Assembly (NCBI RefSeq): GCF_001750685.1
Contig: NZ_CP017269.1
Span: 3,513,416-3,577,415, forward strand
DNA length: 64,000 bases
Direction: 5' to 3'
Source: Geosporobacter ferrireducens
GTDB lineage: Bacteria > Bacillota > Clostridia > Peptostreptococcales > Thermotaleaceae
Below the pieces are notes generated by a model. That model did no database searches and was not told where the DNA came from. It was given only the letters and a program-made list of their open reading frames with translations. The translations under genes and the position numbers were made by a program. The first letter of the stretch is position 1. Each line of letters starts with the position of its first letter. Below, one piece after another: positions 47,361 to 56,150 of this stretch.

Positions 47361-48566
47361 ATGGCGATTGTAGTGCAAAAATACGGCGGAACTTCAGTGG
47401 GTACCATCGAGAAGATTAAAGCGGTGGCAAAGCGTGTTGCGCAGCGCAGAGAAAAGGGTGACAGCGTTGTGGTAGTGGTATCGGCTATGGGAAAAACCAC
47501 AGACATGCTGCTGGGGATGGCTAAAGAAATTAGTGACAAACCATCCAGAAGAGAGTTAGACATGTTAATGTCAACCGGAGAGCAGGTATCTATTTCCCTG
47601 TTGTCCATTGCACTTAATGAAATGGGATATGATTCTGTGTCCTTAACAGGATTGCAGGCAGGAATCATCACAGAAGGATTTCATACAAAGGCAAGAATAC
47701 AAGATATTGATGCAGAGCGTATTAAAGGGTACTTATCACAGGAAAAAATTGTTGTCGTAGCAGGATTTCAGGGTGTTAATGCCAATGGGGATATTACTAC
47801 GCTAGGAAGAGGCGGCTCGGACACGACAGCAGTGGCAGTAGCAGCAAAGCTGGGTTGTACTTGTGAGATTTACACCGATGTGGATGGAATCTATTCGGTA
47901 GACCCCCGACTAGTTCCTACAGCAAGAAAGCTGGATACCATCAGCTATGAAGAAATGCTGGAAATGGCAAGTTTAGGAGCTGGGGTAATGGAAACAAGGG
48001 CTGTAGAGATTGGGCAGAAATATAGTGTGCCGATCTATGTTGCGTTAAGTACGGAAGATTGGCCGGGAACTTATATAAAGGAGTATGATGTGACGATGGA
48101 AAGTAGAGCAATTACAGGATTATCCGTTAGCGATAAAGATTTAATGGTTACAATCAATCATGTGCCTTATGACATAAAAAATATTTCCTTTATTTTTGAG
48201 GAGCTGGCGAAACTGGATATCAACATTGATATGATCAGCCAGACGGCGCCTTCTCATGGACTTGTGAATGTTTCCTTTACAGCGCCGAAAAATGACCAAC
48301 ATATTATTGAAGAGATTATGAACAAAATCAAGGAACGTTTTGAGGGTGTTGAAGTAGATGTAGAAACGGCGATTACGAAGCTTTCGGTAGTAGGAATTGG
48401 TATGAGAAGCCAATCCGGTGTTGCGGCAAAGATGTTTAAAATATTTGCTGATCACAACATTGGATTTAAGCAGGTTACTACTTCCGAAATCAGAATATCC
48501 TATGCGATTGATACAGCAGATAAGCAGAAAGCGATAGAAGCAGTTGCCAGAGAATTTCAACTATAA
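47361..48566 (+). CDS. lysC: Aspartate kinase
   Basis: Phosphorylates L-aspartate at the start of the lysine/methionine/threonine pathway. The 401 residues contain the kinase motif VVQKYGGTSVGTIEKIK (4-20), STGEQVSISLLS, GRGGSDTTAVAVA and two C-terminal ACT domains (about 260-400) that bind feedback inhibitors. Control by a lysine riboswitch suggests the lysine-sensitive isozyme. The ribosome site AGGAGG precedes the ATG. Its product also feeds the metA/metY route seen at the left edge. Confidence 0.97.
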   Translation: MAIVVQKYGGTSVGTIEKIKAVAKRVAQRREKGDSVVVVVSAMGKTTDMLLGMAKEISDKPSRRELDMLMSTGEQVSISLLSIALNEMGYDSVSLTGLQAGIITEGFHTKARIQDIDAERIKGYLSQEKIVVVAGFQGVNANGDITTLGRGGSDTTAVAVAAKLGCTCEIYTDVDGIYSVDPRLVPTARKLDTISYEEMLEMASLGAGVMETRAVEIGQKYSVPIYVALSTEDWPGTYIKEYDVTMESRAITGLSVSDKDLMVTINHVPYDIKNISFIFEELAKLDINIDMISQTAPSHGLVNVSFTAPKNDQHIIEEIMNKIKERFEGVEVDVETAITKLSVVGIGMRSQSGVAAKMFKIFADHNIGFKQVTTSEIRISYAIDTADKQKAIEAVAREFQL

Positions 48567-48573
48567 GAAAGGG

Positions 48574-48600
48574 AGACTACCATTGAAAGGTAGTCTTTTT
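48574..48600 (+). terminator. Terminator of lysC
   Basis: Stem AGACTACC / GGTAGTCT with a 7-nt loop and U-run, just after the lysC stop. Confidence 0.85.
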
Positions 48601-48696
48601 ATTGGGATAAATGTATGATAATATAAATCTTTGGGAAAGAAAATTAAGAAAAGAAAAGTATGGATATTATTTCAAAACCAATGAAGGAGAATGGAA

Positions 48697-50310
48697 ATGC
48701 CCTTATTAGTATTTGGACACAAAAATCCTGATACGGATTCCGTAACATCAGCCATTGCCCTTTCTAAGCTGAAAAACATGCTGGGAGAGGACACCGTGCC
48801 GTGCATTCTGGGGAATTTAACAGAGGAAGCAAAGTTTGTACTGGATTATTTTCAGGTATCTGTACCTGAGCTTATTAAGAACGTAAAAATTCAGCTAAAG
48901 GATCTTAATTATGACCGTGTGGAAGGTATTTCGCCAAGTGCTTCCATCCTGCATGCGTATAAACTGATGGAGGAACGCAATCTCAAGACACTGCCCATTG
49001 TAGATGAGGATGAACGATTAGCCGGAATTGTGACCATGAAGGATATTGCTATGGGTTTGATTAAAGGGGATTTTTATACATTGGAAACTTCTTTAGAGAA
49101 TCTTGCTGCTGACTTGAACGGTGAAATCCTAGTAAAAGCTTGTGAGGAAATCAAAGGGAGAATTAAAATAATGGCCTTCTATGATGACACGATTCTAGGA
49201 ACCTTGAGCCAGAAGGATGTCATTATTGTAGGAGATCGCTACCGCATTATTGAAAATGCTATTGAAGTAGGGGTTCAATTAATCCTCGTAACGGGAGGAA
49301 AGACACTGCCCGAAAAGTACGTGCAGATGGCAGCGGAGAAAAAGGTGAATCTTTTGGCGGTGTCCATAGATACCTTTATGACTTCTAAGCTGATCAATCA
49401 ATGTAATTTCATCGCCTCCATCATGAAGCGTCAAGGGATTATTCAGTTTCAGGAAGAAGAATACCTGGAAGAAGTAAAGGATGAAATGATCCATACAACC
49501 TTCAGAAATTTTCCGGTAATTGACCGGGATCAAAAATTCTTAGGTTTTATTGGCAGAAGACATATCATCAATCCACAGAAAAAGAAAGTGATTCTAGTAG
49601 ATCACAACGAATATGCCCAAAGTGCAGAAGGGCTGGCAGAGGCAGAGATTATTGAAATTGTAGATCATCATAAGATCGGGGATATTTCTACGTCTATACC
49701 CATCAGTTTTCGAAATATGCCTGTAGGCAGTACCTGTACCATCGTCTATTATCTGTTCATGGAGGCAGGAAAGGAGATTCCGCGAAAGATTGCGGGACTT
49801 TTGCTTTCAGGTATTGTTTCTGATACACTGCTGCTGCGGTCCCCAACTACAACCCTATGGGATAGGAATGTAATAACAGCATTAAATAAAATACTGAACC
49901 TGGACCTGGAGTCCTATGCGATGGAAATGTTTAAGGCAGGTACCTCTTTAGAAGGGTACAGCATTGAAGAAGTCTTTTATAAGGATTTTAAAGAATTTCA
50001 ACTGGAAGGAGTCAAGATCGGGATTAGTCAGGTATTTACTTTAGATATAGAGGATGTTTTTAACCGTAAGGATCAATTTACTGATTTTATTCAACGGGTC
50101 CATGGACATAATAGCTATTATTTAACCCTTCTGGTTATTACGGATATCCTCAGTGAAGGATCTTACCTGTTATATCAATGTGCAAATGAAAGTTTGTTGG
50201 CTGTAGCTTTTGACATAGAGCCACAGCAGGGTGTATTTGTCCAAGCTATCGTTTCCAGGAAAAAACAGATACTTCCAAAGTTAGCAGATGCATTGAGAAT
50301 GTTGAAATAG
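48697..50310 (+). CDS. ppaC: CBS-domain manganese-dependent inorganic pyrophosphatase
   Basis: Family II pyrophosphatase with a regulatory insert. The DHH domain begins FGHKNPDTDSV (5-15). After about 65 residues the insert starts with a CBS motif (about 73-121, LKTLPIVDEDERLAGIVTM), continues with a DRTGG-type domain, and ends with a second CBS motif (FPVIDRDQKFLGFIGR). The DHH core resumes with VDHNEYAQSAEG and IVDHHKIGD, then the DHHA2 domain (VHGHNSYYLTLLVITDI, SRKKQILPKL). Known CBS-PPases are inhibited by AMP/ADP and activated by ATP or diadenosine tetraphosphate. The 537-residue length matches the CBS-DRTGG subtype. The ATG at 48697 is 7 nt from AAGGAG; ATG 48691 is too close. Confidence 0.94.
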   Translation: MPLLVFGHKNPDTDSVTSAIALSKLKNMLGEDTVPCILGNLTEEAKFVLDYFQVSVPELIKNVKIQLKDLNYDRVEGISPSASILHAYKLMEERNLKTLPIVDEDERLAGIVTMKDIAMGLIKGDFYTLETSLENLAADLNGEILVKACEEIKGRIKIMAFYDDTILGTLSQKDVIIVGDRYRIIENAIEVGVQLILVTGGKTLPEKYVQMAAEKKVNLLAVSIDTFMTSKLINQCNFIASIMKRQGIIQFQEEEYLEEVKDEMIHTTFRNFPVIDRDQKFLGFIGRRHIINPQKKKVILVDHNEYAQSAEGLAEAEIIEIVDHHKIGDISTSIPISFRNMPVGSTCTIVYYLFMEAGKEIPRKIAGLLLSGIVSDTLLLRSPTTTLWDRNVITALNKILNLDLESYAMEMFKAGTSLEGYSIEEVFYKDFKEFQLEGVKIGISQVFTLDIEDVFNRKDQFTDFIQRVHGHNSYYLTLLVITDILSEGSYLLYQCANESLLAVAFDIEPQQGVFVQAIVSRKKQILPKLADALRMLK

Positions 50311-50314
50311 AAGT

Positions 50315-50346
50315 TAGGCTGTAGATGATAGCATCTATGGCCTTAT
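50315..50346 (+). terminator. Probable terminator of ppaC
   Basis: TTAGGCTGTAGATG pairs with CATCTATGGCCTTA, allowing G-U pairs, followed by TTTTG. Confidence 0.65.
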
Positions 50347-50451
50347 TTTGTTGTGCTAAATAAAATTATTTCTTAATAGAAAGGGAATTATCATCATATC
50401 GTAGAATAAAATGGTAATCATAATAGAGAATACCCCGCAGGAGGGAAACAA

Positions 50452-50775
50452 ATGTCCTTTATAAAGTATATTTTTCGCTATTCGATCAGGGCGGTACTGT
50501 ACGCTGCTGCTTTTGCTGCAATCGGTATCATCTTTTCTTTCATAAGAGGTTGGCCGGTGCTTAAAGGGGCCTATATATTTGTGCTGGGAGGAGGCATTGT
50601 CACGATGATTGTTGCCATTGCCCTGCTGATTGGCACGCCATCCATGAGAAAAGCCATGTTTGCTAGTCCGGAACGGCGGAGAGAGCCTCAGGCCGGCGCC
50701 GAGGGAATTGGGGCAGCGCTGATGGGTATATTCATTGTAATCATCGGTTTTTGGCTAGAAAGTCTAATGCATTGA
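50452..50775 (+). CDS. Small membrane protein, unknown
   Basis: A 107-residue protein with three hydrophobic segments (about 14-32, 42-62, 86-104) and a basic loop MRKAMFASPERRREPQ between the second and third. AGGAGGG precedes the ATG. It lies 45 bp upstream of pepA, possibly co-transcribed. No function is recognised. Confidence 0.65.
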   Translation: MSFIKYIFRYSIRAVLYAAAFAAIGIIFSFIRGWPVLKGAYIFVLGGGIVTMIVAIALLIGTPSMRKAMFASPERRREPQAGAEGIGAALMGIFIVIIGFWLESLMH

Positions 50776-50820
50776 TAGAAAAGGAGAACACATTTATTAT
50801 ATATAAGGAGGAAAAGGGGA

Positions 50821-52332
50821 ATGGAATTTCGGGTTGTTAGAGGAGCTTTAGGGGATATGGCGTCAGACAGTTTGGTGTTGTGCATGTATAGGGGAATAAG
50901 AACTTTGTCTCCAGAGATAAAGGAATTAGATCGCCAACTAGGTGGTGTTATTGGTGAAATGATCATAACGGAAACCTTCGAAGGAAAAGCGATGGAGGTT
51001 CAAGTCATTCATACGTTGGGAAGGATTACGCCTAAGAACCTCATATTAGCGGGCTTGGGAGAAGAAGAAAAGGTTGATGAAGAAATACTTAGAAATGTAT
51101 TGGGAAGTGCAGTGAAAACGGCGAGGAAGCTGGGAAATAAAAAAGTAGCCTTCTGCTTAGAAGAAGATTTAGAGAAAAAGCTATGTCCCGTTGCACTAGG
51201 CCAGAGTTTAGCTGAAGGGGTGCTGATGGCGCTCTACCGCTTTGATAAATATAAAAGCACTGAAAAGAAGCAGGAAGAAATTGAGGAAGTTTTTCTTTTG
51301 AAAAAGTATGCAGTTGAGGATGGATTAATCCAGAAAGGAATTCAAAGAGGTACAGCACTTGGGAAGGCAGTCAACCTAACCCGCGATTTAGTGAACGAAC
51401 CGGGAAATAGGATGACACCTACAGTCATGGCCGGGGTGGCGAAAAAGGTAGCAGTCAATCATGGTATGAGAATAGAAATTCTCGAGAAAGAAGATATGGA
51501 AAAACTGGGAATGCATGCCCTAATAGGGGTTGCAAAAGGGAGTGCAGAACCTCCAAAACTGATTGTGATGGAGTACAATGGTGGAACACCCCAGGGGGAA
51601 AAAATTGCATTGGTAGGAAAGGGGATCACCTTTGATGCTGGGGGAATCTCTATAAAACCGGCTCAAGGAATGGAAGAAATGAAAGATGATATGGCAGGAG
51701 GTGCTGCAGTTATAGGAGCAATGGATGCAATTGGCGCATTGAAGCCTCAAATAAATATAATTGCAATCATTCCAGCCTGCGAAAATCTTCCATCGGGTAC
51801 GGCACAAAAGCCGGGAGATGTGGTAAAGAGTATGAGTGGAAAAACAATCGAGATTATTAATACGGATGCAGAAGGCAGACTCATCCTGGTTGATGCCATT
51901 ACTTATGCGATTCAAAAGGGTGCAGATAAAGTTATAGATATTGCCACCTTAACCGGTGCTTGCGTAGTGGCTTTAGGGCATGTGACCACAGGTGCACTGG
52001 CTAATAATGAAGCATTGTGGCTTCAGGTAAAAGAAGCTGCAGCTAGAGCCGGAGATAAGATCTGGCAAATGCCTGCCTTTGAGGAGTACAAAGAACTGAT
52101 TAAAAGTGATATTGCAGACATCAAAAACACAGGAGGGCGTTGGGCAGGAATGATCACAGCCGGACTGTTTATAGGTGCTTTTGTTGAAAAGAAACCCTGG
52201 GTGCACATTGATATTGCTGGAACTGTAAGTACACAGAAGGAACGAGGATACCGGGTAAAGGGACCTACTGGCGTAGGTGTTAGAACGCTGGCTCATTTGG
52301 CAGAGGTATTGGCAGTGGAAAATATAAAGTAA
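50821..52332 (+). CDS. pepA: Leucyl aminopeptidase, M17 family
   Basis: Removes N-terminal residues from peptides in a hexameric two-metal enzyme. The 503 residues carry the M17 metal and catalytic blocks: GKGITFDAGGISIKPAQGM near 263-281 and NTDAEGRLILVDAITYA near 347-363 (signature NTDAEGRL), with DIATLTGACVVALG and RWAGMITAGLFIGAFVE downstream. The ribosome site AAGGAGG precedes the ATG at 50821. An N-terminal macro-like domain (about 1-160) is present. Confidence 0.96.
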   Translation: MEFRVVRGALGDMASDSLVLCMYRGIRTLSPEIKELDRQLGGVIGEMIITETFEGKAMEVQVIHTLGRITPKNLILAGLGEEEKVDEEILRNVLGSAVKTARKLGNKKVAFCLEEDLEKKLCPVALGQSLAEGVLMALYRFDKYKSTEKKQEEIEEVFLLKKYAVEDGLIQKGIQRGTALGKAVNLTRDLVNEPGNRMTPTVMAGVAKKVAVNHGMRIEILEKEDMEKLGMHALIGVAKGSAEPPKLIVMEYNGGTPQGEKIALVGKGITFDAGGISIKPAQGMEEMKDDMAGGAAVIGAMDAIGALKPQINIIAIIPACENLPSGTAQKPGDVVKSMSGKTIEIINTDAEGRLILVDAITYAIQKGADKVIDIATLTGACVVALGHVTTGALANNEALWLQVKEAAARAGDKIWQMPAFEEYKELIKSDIADIKNTGGRWAGMITAGLFIGAFVEKKPWVHIDIAGTVSTQKERGYRVKGPTGVGVRTLAHLAEVLAVENIK

Positions 52333-52369
52333 AGAAAAAACACCGGTACATGCCCGGTGTTTTTTCTTT
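52331..52369. terminator. Bidirectional terminator between pepA and the peroxiredoxin
   Basis: A long stem AAAGAAAAAACACCGG / CCGGTGTTTTTTCTTT with a 7-nt loop; it just reaches the peroxiredoxin stop codon (52368-52370). Confidence 0.85.
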
Positions 52370-52871
52370 AAGATAAGGTAGCCATGCCTTCTTCCCAATT
52401 GGCTGGACAGGCTTTGCCTGTTTGTAAGGCTTTTAATACCCTTAAAACTTCTTTCACATTTCTGCCTACAGATAAATTCTGTATGAGCTGATATTGGAGA
52501 AATCCATCGGGATCAATGAGGAATACACCACGCAATGCAATTCCTCCAGCTTCCTCTGTGAGAACCTCATAGGTTTGAGACAGCTTCTTATCATAATCTG
52601 CGATTAAGGGGAAACTGACTCCGCCCAAATGCTGTGCCCAGGCATTATGGGTTGGAACACTATCTGTATTGGCACCCAATACTACGGCATTTAACTGGTC
52701 AAAGTATTTTAAAGACTTGTTAAATTCCGGTACTTCGGTGCCTCACACAGGAGTAAAATCAAGAGGATAGAAAAATAATACAACCCATTTTCCTTTAAAA
52801 TCTTTTAGTGAAATTTGTCCTTTTGTACTAGGTACTGAGAACTCTGGAGCAGGATGTCCAATTTTTAACAC
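52368..52871 (-). CDS. prxU: Selenocysteine-containing peroxiredoxin (AhpC/Prx1 type), UGA at the catalytic position
   Basis: Reduces hydroperoxides. Read on the minus strand from GTG 52871 (7 nt after AGGAGGT), the frame gives 167 residues with one internal UGA at codon 43 (52745-52743). That codon sits at the peroxidatic position of the family motif PxxxTxxC: here PLDFTPV-U-GTEVPEF. The rest is intact: [36 protein letters not shown] and a resolving Cys in [12 protein letters not shown] Sec-containing enzyme of this type (PrxU) is known from Eubacterium acidaminophilum. A possible weak SECIS-like hairpin starts 8 nt after the UGA (AAGTA pairing with TACTT, 52735-52702). ORF callers would report only the C-terminal 103 residues from an internal Met. 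Confidence 0.85.
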
Positions 52872-53069
52872 GGTAGCACCTCCTATTTTTTGCTCAATTT
52901 CAGTGTTGCCAACAGTTTTCTATAGTATGCATGTTGCATAGACAGAACCAAGGAAATATAATATTTAGGGTAAGGGTTTCTATCTCAGGCAAATAAGGAT
53001 ATAATTTGAAGTAGATGGCAAGTATTAGAATTAGAAGAAGTTATTTTTATTAATGAGGGAGGGAATCCT

Positions 53070-53849
53070 ATGACTTTACAAATGATAGAGATCGAACAAA
53101 AAGAAAAAGTGGGTATCATAAAACTCAATCGCCCCGAGGCATTAAATGCTTTAAACACGCAACTGCTAAAGGAATTGGGGGCGGCTGTAAAACAATTGGA
53201 AGAAGATCCACAGGTGCTTGTTCTTATCATTACAGGGGTCGGGAAAGCCTTTGTGGCAGGGGCAGATATTGCAGAAATGAAAGATTTGCGTGGAGATGAA
53301 GGAAGAAAGTTTGGTATGCTGGGCCAAAGAGTATTTGGAGAAATAGAAAGTATGGAGAAGCCAGTCATTGCTGCTGTGAATGGATTTGCATTAGGAGGAG
53401 GCTGTGAACTTGCCATGAGTTGTGATCTCCGTATTGCCAGCAGTAAAGCAAAATTTGGACAGCCTGAGGTGGGTTTAGGAATCACGCCTGGATTTGCTGG
53501 AACCCAGCGTCTACCTAGACTGGTAGGAATAGCAAAAGCAAAGGAACTTATCTACACTGGAGATATGATTGACGCTGGAGAAGCTGAGCGCATTGGACTG
53601 GTAAATAAAGTGGTTGAACCGGAGCTGCTCATGGAAGAAGCACTTGCTTTAGCCAGCCGTATGGCAGAACGAGCGCCATTGGCTGTCCGTTATGCAAAAC
53701 TGGCTATCAATAGAGGGATCGAAACCGATATAGATACAGGTACGCAGATAGAGGCAGATCTTTTTGGCCTATGTTTTGCTAGTGAAGATCAGAAGGAAGG
53801 CATGGGTGCTTTCTTGGAAAAACGAAAACCTGTATTTCAGGGAAAATAG
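53070..53849 (+). CDS. crt: Enoyl-CoA hydratase / 3-hydroxybutyryl-CoA dehydratase
   Basis: A 259-residue crotonase-fold enzyme that adds or removes water at the 2-3 bond of short acyl-CoA. Key blocks are the oxyanion-hole segments [13 protein letters not shown] and [16 protein letters not shown], with the catalytic Glu in the [20 protein letters not shown] region. It is 29 bp upstream of hbd in the classic crt-hbd arrangement of butyrate or related fermentation; bcd, etfAB and thl are not in the window. The ribosome site GGGAGGG precedes the ATG. Confidence 0.93.
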   Translation: MTLQMIEIEQKEKVGIIKLNRPEALNALNTQLLKELGAAVKQLEEDPQVLVLIITGVGKAFVAGADIAEMKDLRGDEGRKFGMLGQRVFGEIESMEKPVIAAVNGFALGGGCELAMSCDLRIASSKAKFGQPEVGLGITPGFAGTQRLPRLVGIAKAKELIYTGDMIDAGEAERIGLVNKVVEPELLMEEALALASRMAERAPLAVRYAKLAINRGIETDIDTGTQIEADLFGLCFASEDQKEGMGAFLEKRKPVFQGK

Positions 53850-53878
53850 TGAGTGTACTACATAGGGAGGAATTGCGT

Positions 53879-54727
53879 ATGAATAAGATATGTGTAATCG
53901 GTGCAGGTACCATGGGCGCTGGTATTGCTCAGGTATTGATTGAAAAAGGCTATAATGTTGTTTTGCGGGATCTTAGTCAAGAGTTTATTGATAAGGGTAT
54001 CAAGGGAATCGTCAAAAACCTTGACAGAAGTATTCAAAAAGGAAAAATGACAGAATCGGAAAAGGAAAGTGCTTTAAAAAATCTCCAGGGGTCTATCTTT
54101 TTAGAGGATATCGCAGATTGTGACTTGGTGATTGAAGCGGCTACCGAGAATATGGAAATCAAGAAAAAGATATTTGCTGAAATCGATAAAATTTGTAAGC
54201 CTGAAGCCATTCTGGCTACCAACACCTCTTCCTTATCGATTACAGAAGTTGCGGCTGCCACAAACAGACCCCAAAAGGTGATTGGCATGCACTTTTTCAA
54301 TCCTGTTCCTGTTATGAAGTTGGTAGAGGTTATAAAAGGAGTAGCTACCGATGAAGCAACAAGGACTGCCATTATTCGTTTAACAAAGGCCATGGACAAA
54401 ACGCCGGTAGAGGTAGAAGAAGCCCCTGGATTTGTGGTAAATCGGATCCTAATTCCAATGATCAATGAAGCAATAGGAATTTTAGCTGAAGGCGTAGCAA
54501 AGGCTGAAGATATTGATGAAGCTATGAAGCTGGGTGCCAATCATCCTATAGGACCATTAGCCTTAGCTGACTTAATCGGTAATGATGTATGCCTTGCGAT
54601 TATGGAAGTCTTATATAGTGAATTTGGAGATTCTAAATACAGACCCCATCCATTGCTCCGAAAGATGGTTCGTGGAAAGCTGCTAGGCAGAAAAACGGGT
54701 AAAGGATTCTTTAACTATAACGCGTAA
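53879..54727 (+). CDS. hbd: 3-hydroxybutyryl-CoA dehydrogenase
   Basis: NAD(P)-dependent reduction of acetoacetyl-CoA to 3-hydroxybutyryl-CoA. The 282 residues are the standard length. It begins with [18 protein letters not shown] (4-21, Rossmann Gly motif) and has [10 protein letters not shown], the catalytic region [35 protein letters not shown] and the C-terminal GNDVCLAIM. The ATG at 53879 follows AGGGAGG; in-frame starts from 53849 overlap crt and lack a site. Confidence 0.96.
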   Translation: MNKICVIGAGTMGAGIAQVLIEKGYNVVLRDLSQEFIDKGIKGIVKNLDRSIQKGKMTESEKESALKNLQGSIFLEDIADCDLVIEAATENMEIKKKIFAEIDKICKPEAILATNTSSLSITEVAAATNRPQKVIGMHFFNPVPVMKLVEVIKGVATDEATRTAIIRLTKAMDKTPVEVEEAPGFVVNRILIPMINEAIGILAEGVAKAEDIDEAMKLGANHPIGPLALADLIGNDVCLAIMEVLYSEFGDSKYRPHPLLRKMVRGKLLGRKTGKGFFNYNA

Positions 54728-54734
54728 AAAATTT

Positions 54735-54758
54735 AAGGAGTCTATTATGACTCCTTTT
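54735..54758 (+). terminator. Terminator of crt-hbd
   Basis: Stem AAGGAGTC / GACTCCTT with a 6-nt loop and a U-run, 7 bp after the hbd stop. Confidence 0.85.
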
Positions 54759-54878
54759 ATCATTTTAAGCAGAGAGAAATCAGAAAATTCACATAAACTT
54801 GTAATAGAATTTTAATCCACTTCATAAATTGAGTGTGATACAATAAAAGAGATACTGAAATCGTGAAAGGGGAAAAAC

Positions 54879-55841
54879 ATGAAACCTTGGTTAAAAGTTT
54901 TTCTAATATCTTTAATCTGTTTTACCGTTACGCTTGGTGTAGGATTTGCGGTTTTTTCTAAAATCCATCAATCTTCTGATGATGTGGTAGTAAGTGACGG
55001 AGATCAGGCTGAGATCATTGATAGTGATCCGGAACAGCCAGAGGAAGTAGAGGAAAAAACAGAATTGGAAAAGCTTATAGATAACAGCAAACGCATTAAT
55101 ACCGTATTGCTAGGAATGGAAGGACCCCGAACGGATACTATTGTTTTTGCAAGTTTTAGCCCTGGTACGAAAAAGATAGATATAATTTCTATACCAAGAG
55201 ATACCTATTATGCGCGCCCGGGGAAAGATACTGCAGCGAAGAAAAAAATTAACTCTGTCTATGGAGATGAAGGGACAAAGGGTACCATGAAGGCGGTCAG
55301 CGACGTATTAGCAGGCGTGCCGGTGCACCATTATATTAAAGTTACATACACGGGGGTAGAGCGAATTATCGACTCTCTTGGTGGCGTAAAAGTTAATGTG
55401 CCAATGGATATGGAGTACGATGATCCCTATGCTACACCAGAATTACACATTCGATTGAAAAAAGGAACTCAGGTTTTAGATGGAAAACATGCCATGAATT
55501 TTCTGCGCTTTAGACAGAATAATAATGGTACCGGTTATCCGGATGGGGACCTGGGTCGGATTCGTGCGCAGCAGCAGTTTATGAAGGCTGCCTGGGGAAA
55601 GGCACTAGGATTCAGACTTCCAGTAGTAGCCAATACAATCTTTAAGTATATTGATACGAGTATAGATCTAGGGGAGATATTGGTATATGCAAAAGATGCA
55701 GTGGGAATTACAGCGGAGGATTTGAAAACCCATTCTTTACCTGGAAAAAGTACAGAAAAAGGGGTTTCCTATTTTTTGCATAACGCTGAACAGGCGGAAC
55801 AACTAATGTTAGAAATCTATAGATCCGATGAAAACTTGTAG
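54879..55841 (+). CDS. LytR-CpsA-Psr family cell-wall glycopolymer ligase
   Basis: Attaches teichoic-acid-like polymers to peptidoglycan, or acts in another LCP-type transfer. The 320 residues have an N-terminal anchor (6-27, KVFLISLICFTVTLGVGFAVF), an acidic spacer (about 35-62) and the LCP domain: LGMEGPRTDTIVFASF, SIPRDTYY, IINSVYG-like KINSVYGDEGT and FLRFRQNNNGTGYPDGDLGRIRAQQ, with the phosphate-binding Arg and Asp residues of the family. The ribosome site AAAGGGG lies before the ATG. It is monocistronic; substrate unknown. Confidence 0.92.
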   Translation: MKPWLKVFLISLICFTVTLGVGFAVFSKIHQSSDDVVVSDGDQAEIIDSDPEQPEEVEEKTELEKLIDNSKRINTVLLGMEGPRTDTIVFASFSPGTKKIDIISIPRDTYYARPGKDTAAKKKINSVYGDEGTKGTMKAVSDVLAGVPVHHYIKVTYTGVERIIDSLGGVKVNVPMDMEYDDPYATPELHIRLKKGTQVLDGKHAMNFLRFRQNNNGTGYPDGDLGRIRAQQQFMKAAWGKALGFRLPVVANTIFKYIDTSIDLGEILVYAKDAVGITAEDLKTHSLPGKSTEKGVSYFLHNAEQAEQLMLEIYRSDENL

Positions 55842-56150
55842 AAAAATTAGCGTGATGAAGAATTTTATGAATTTATTCAACTGGCTGATAAGGGACGGGT
55901 GCACTGCTTCGTCCTTTTATCGTGATTACAGCTAAACCATCTTAAGAAGATAACGAATAAGTTTAAGGTGCCCAAAAGGTTTTTAAGAAAATTTGACGAA
56001 TAATATTCTTGTAGCAGCAGAGAAATAGGTACAAGTATATTTTTTAAAAGAAAGACAGTATAATAAACAATACCAATTATTCAGGCTGTTAAGCTATTAA
56101 GAGAAAGGCTCAATTTATTGAGCATCTTGAAAAACTAGGAGTGAGAAAAT
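55842..56150 (+). other. Intergenic region, 309 bp
   Basis: No gene seen. It holds a possible terminator (AAGGGACG / CGTCCTTTT, about 55889-55919), a TATAAT at 56059-56064 without a good -35, and a GCTCAATTTATTGAGC hairpin just before the next gene's ribosome site. Confidence 0.45.
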
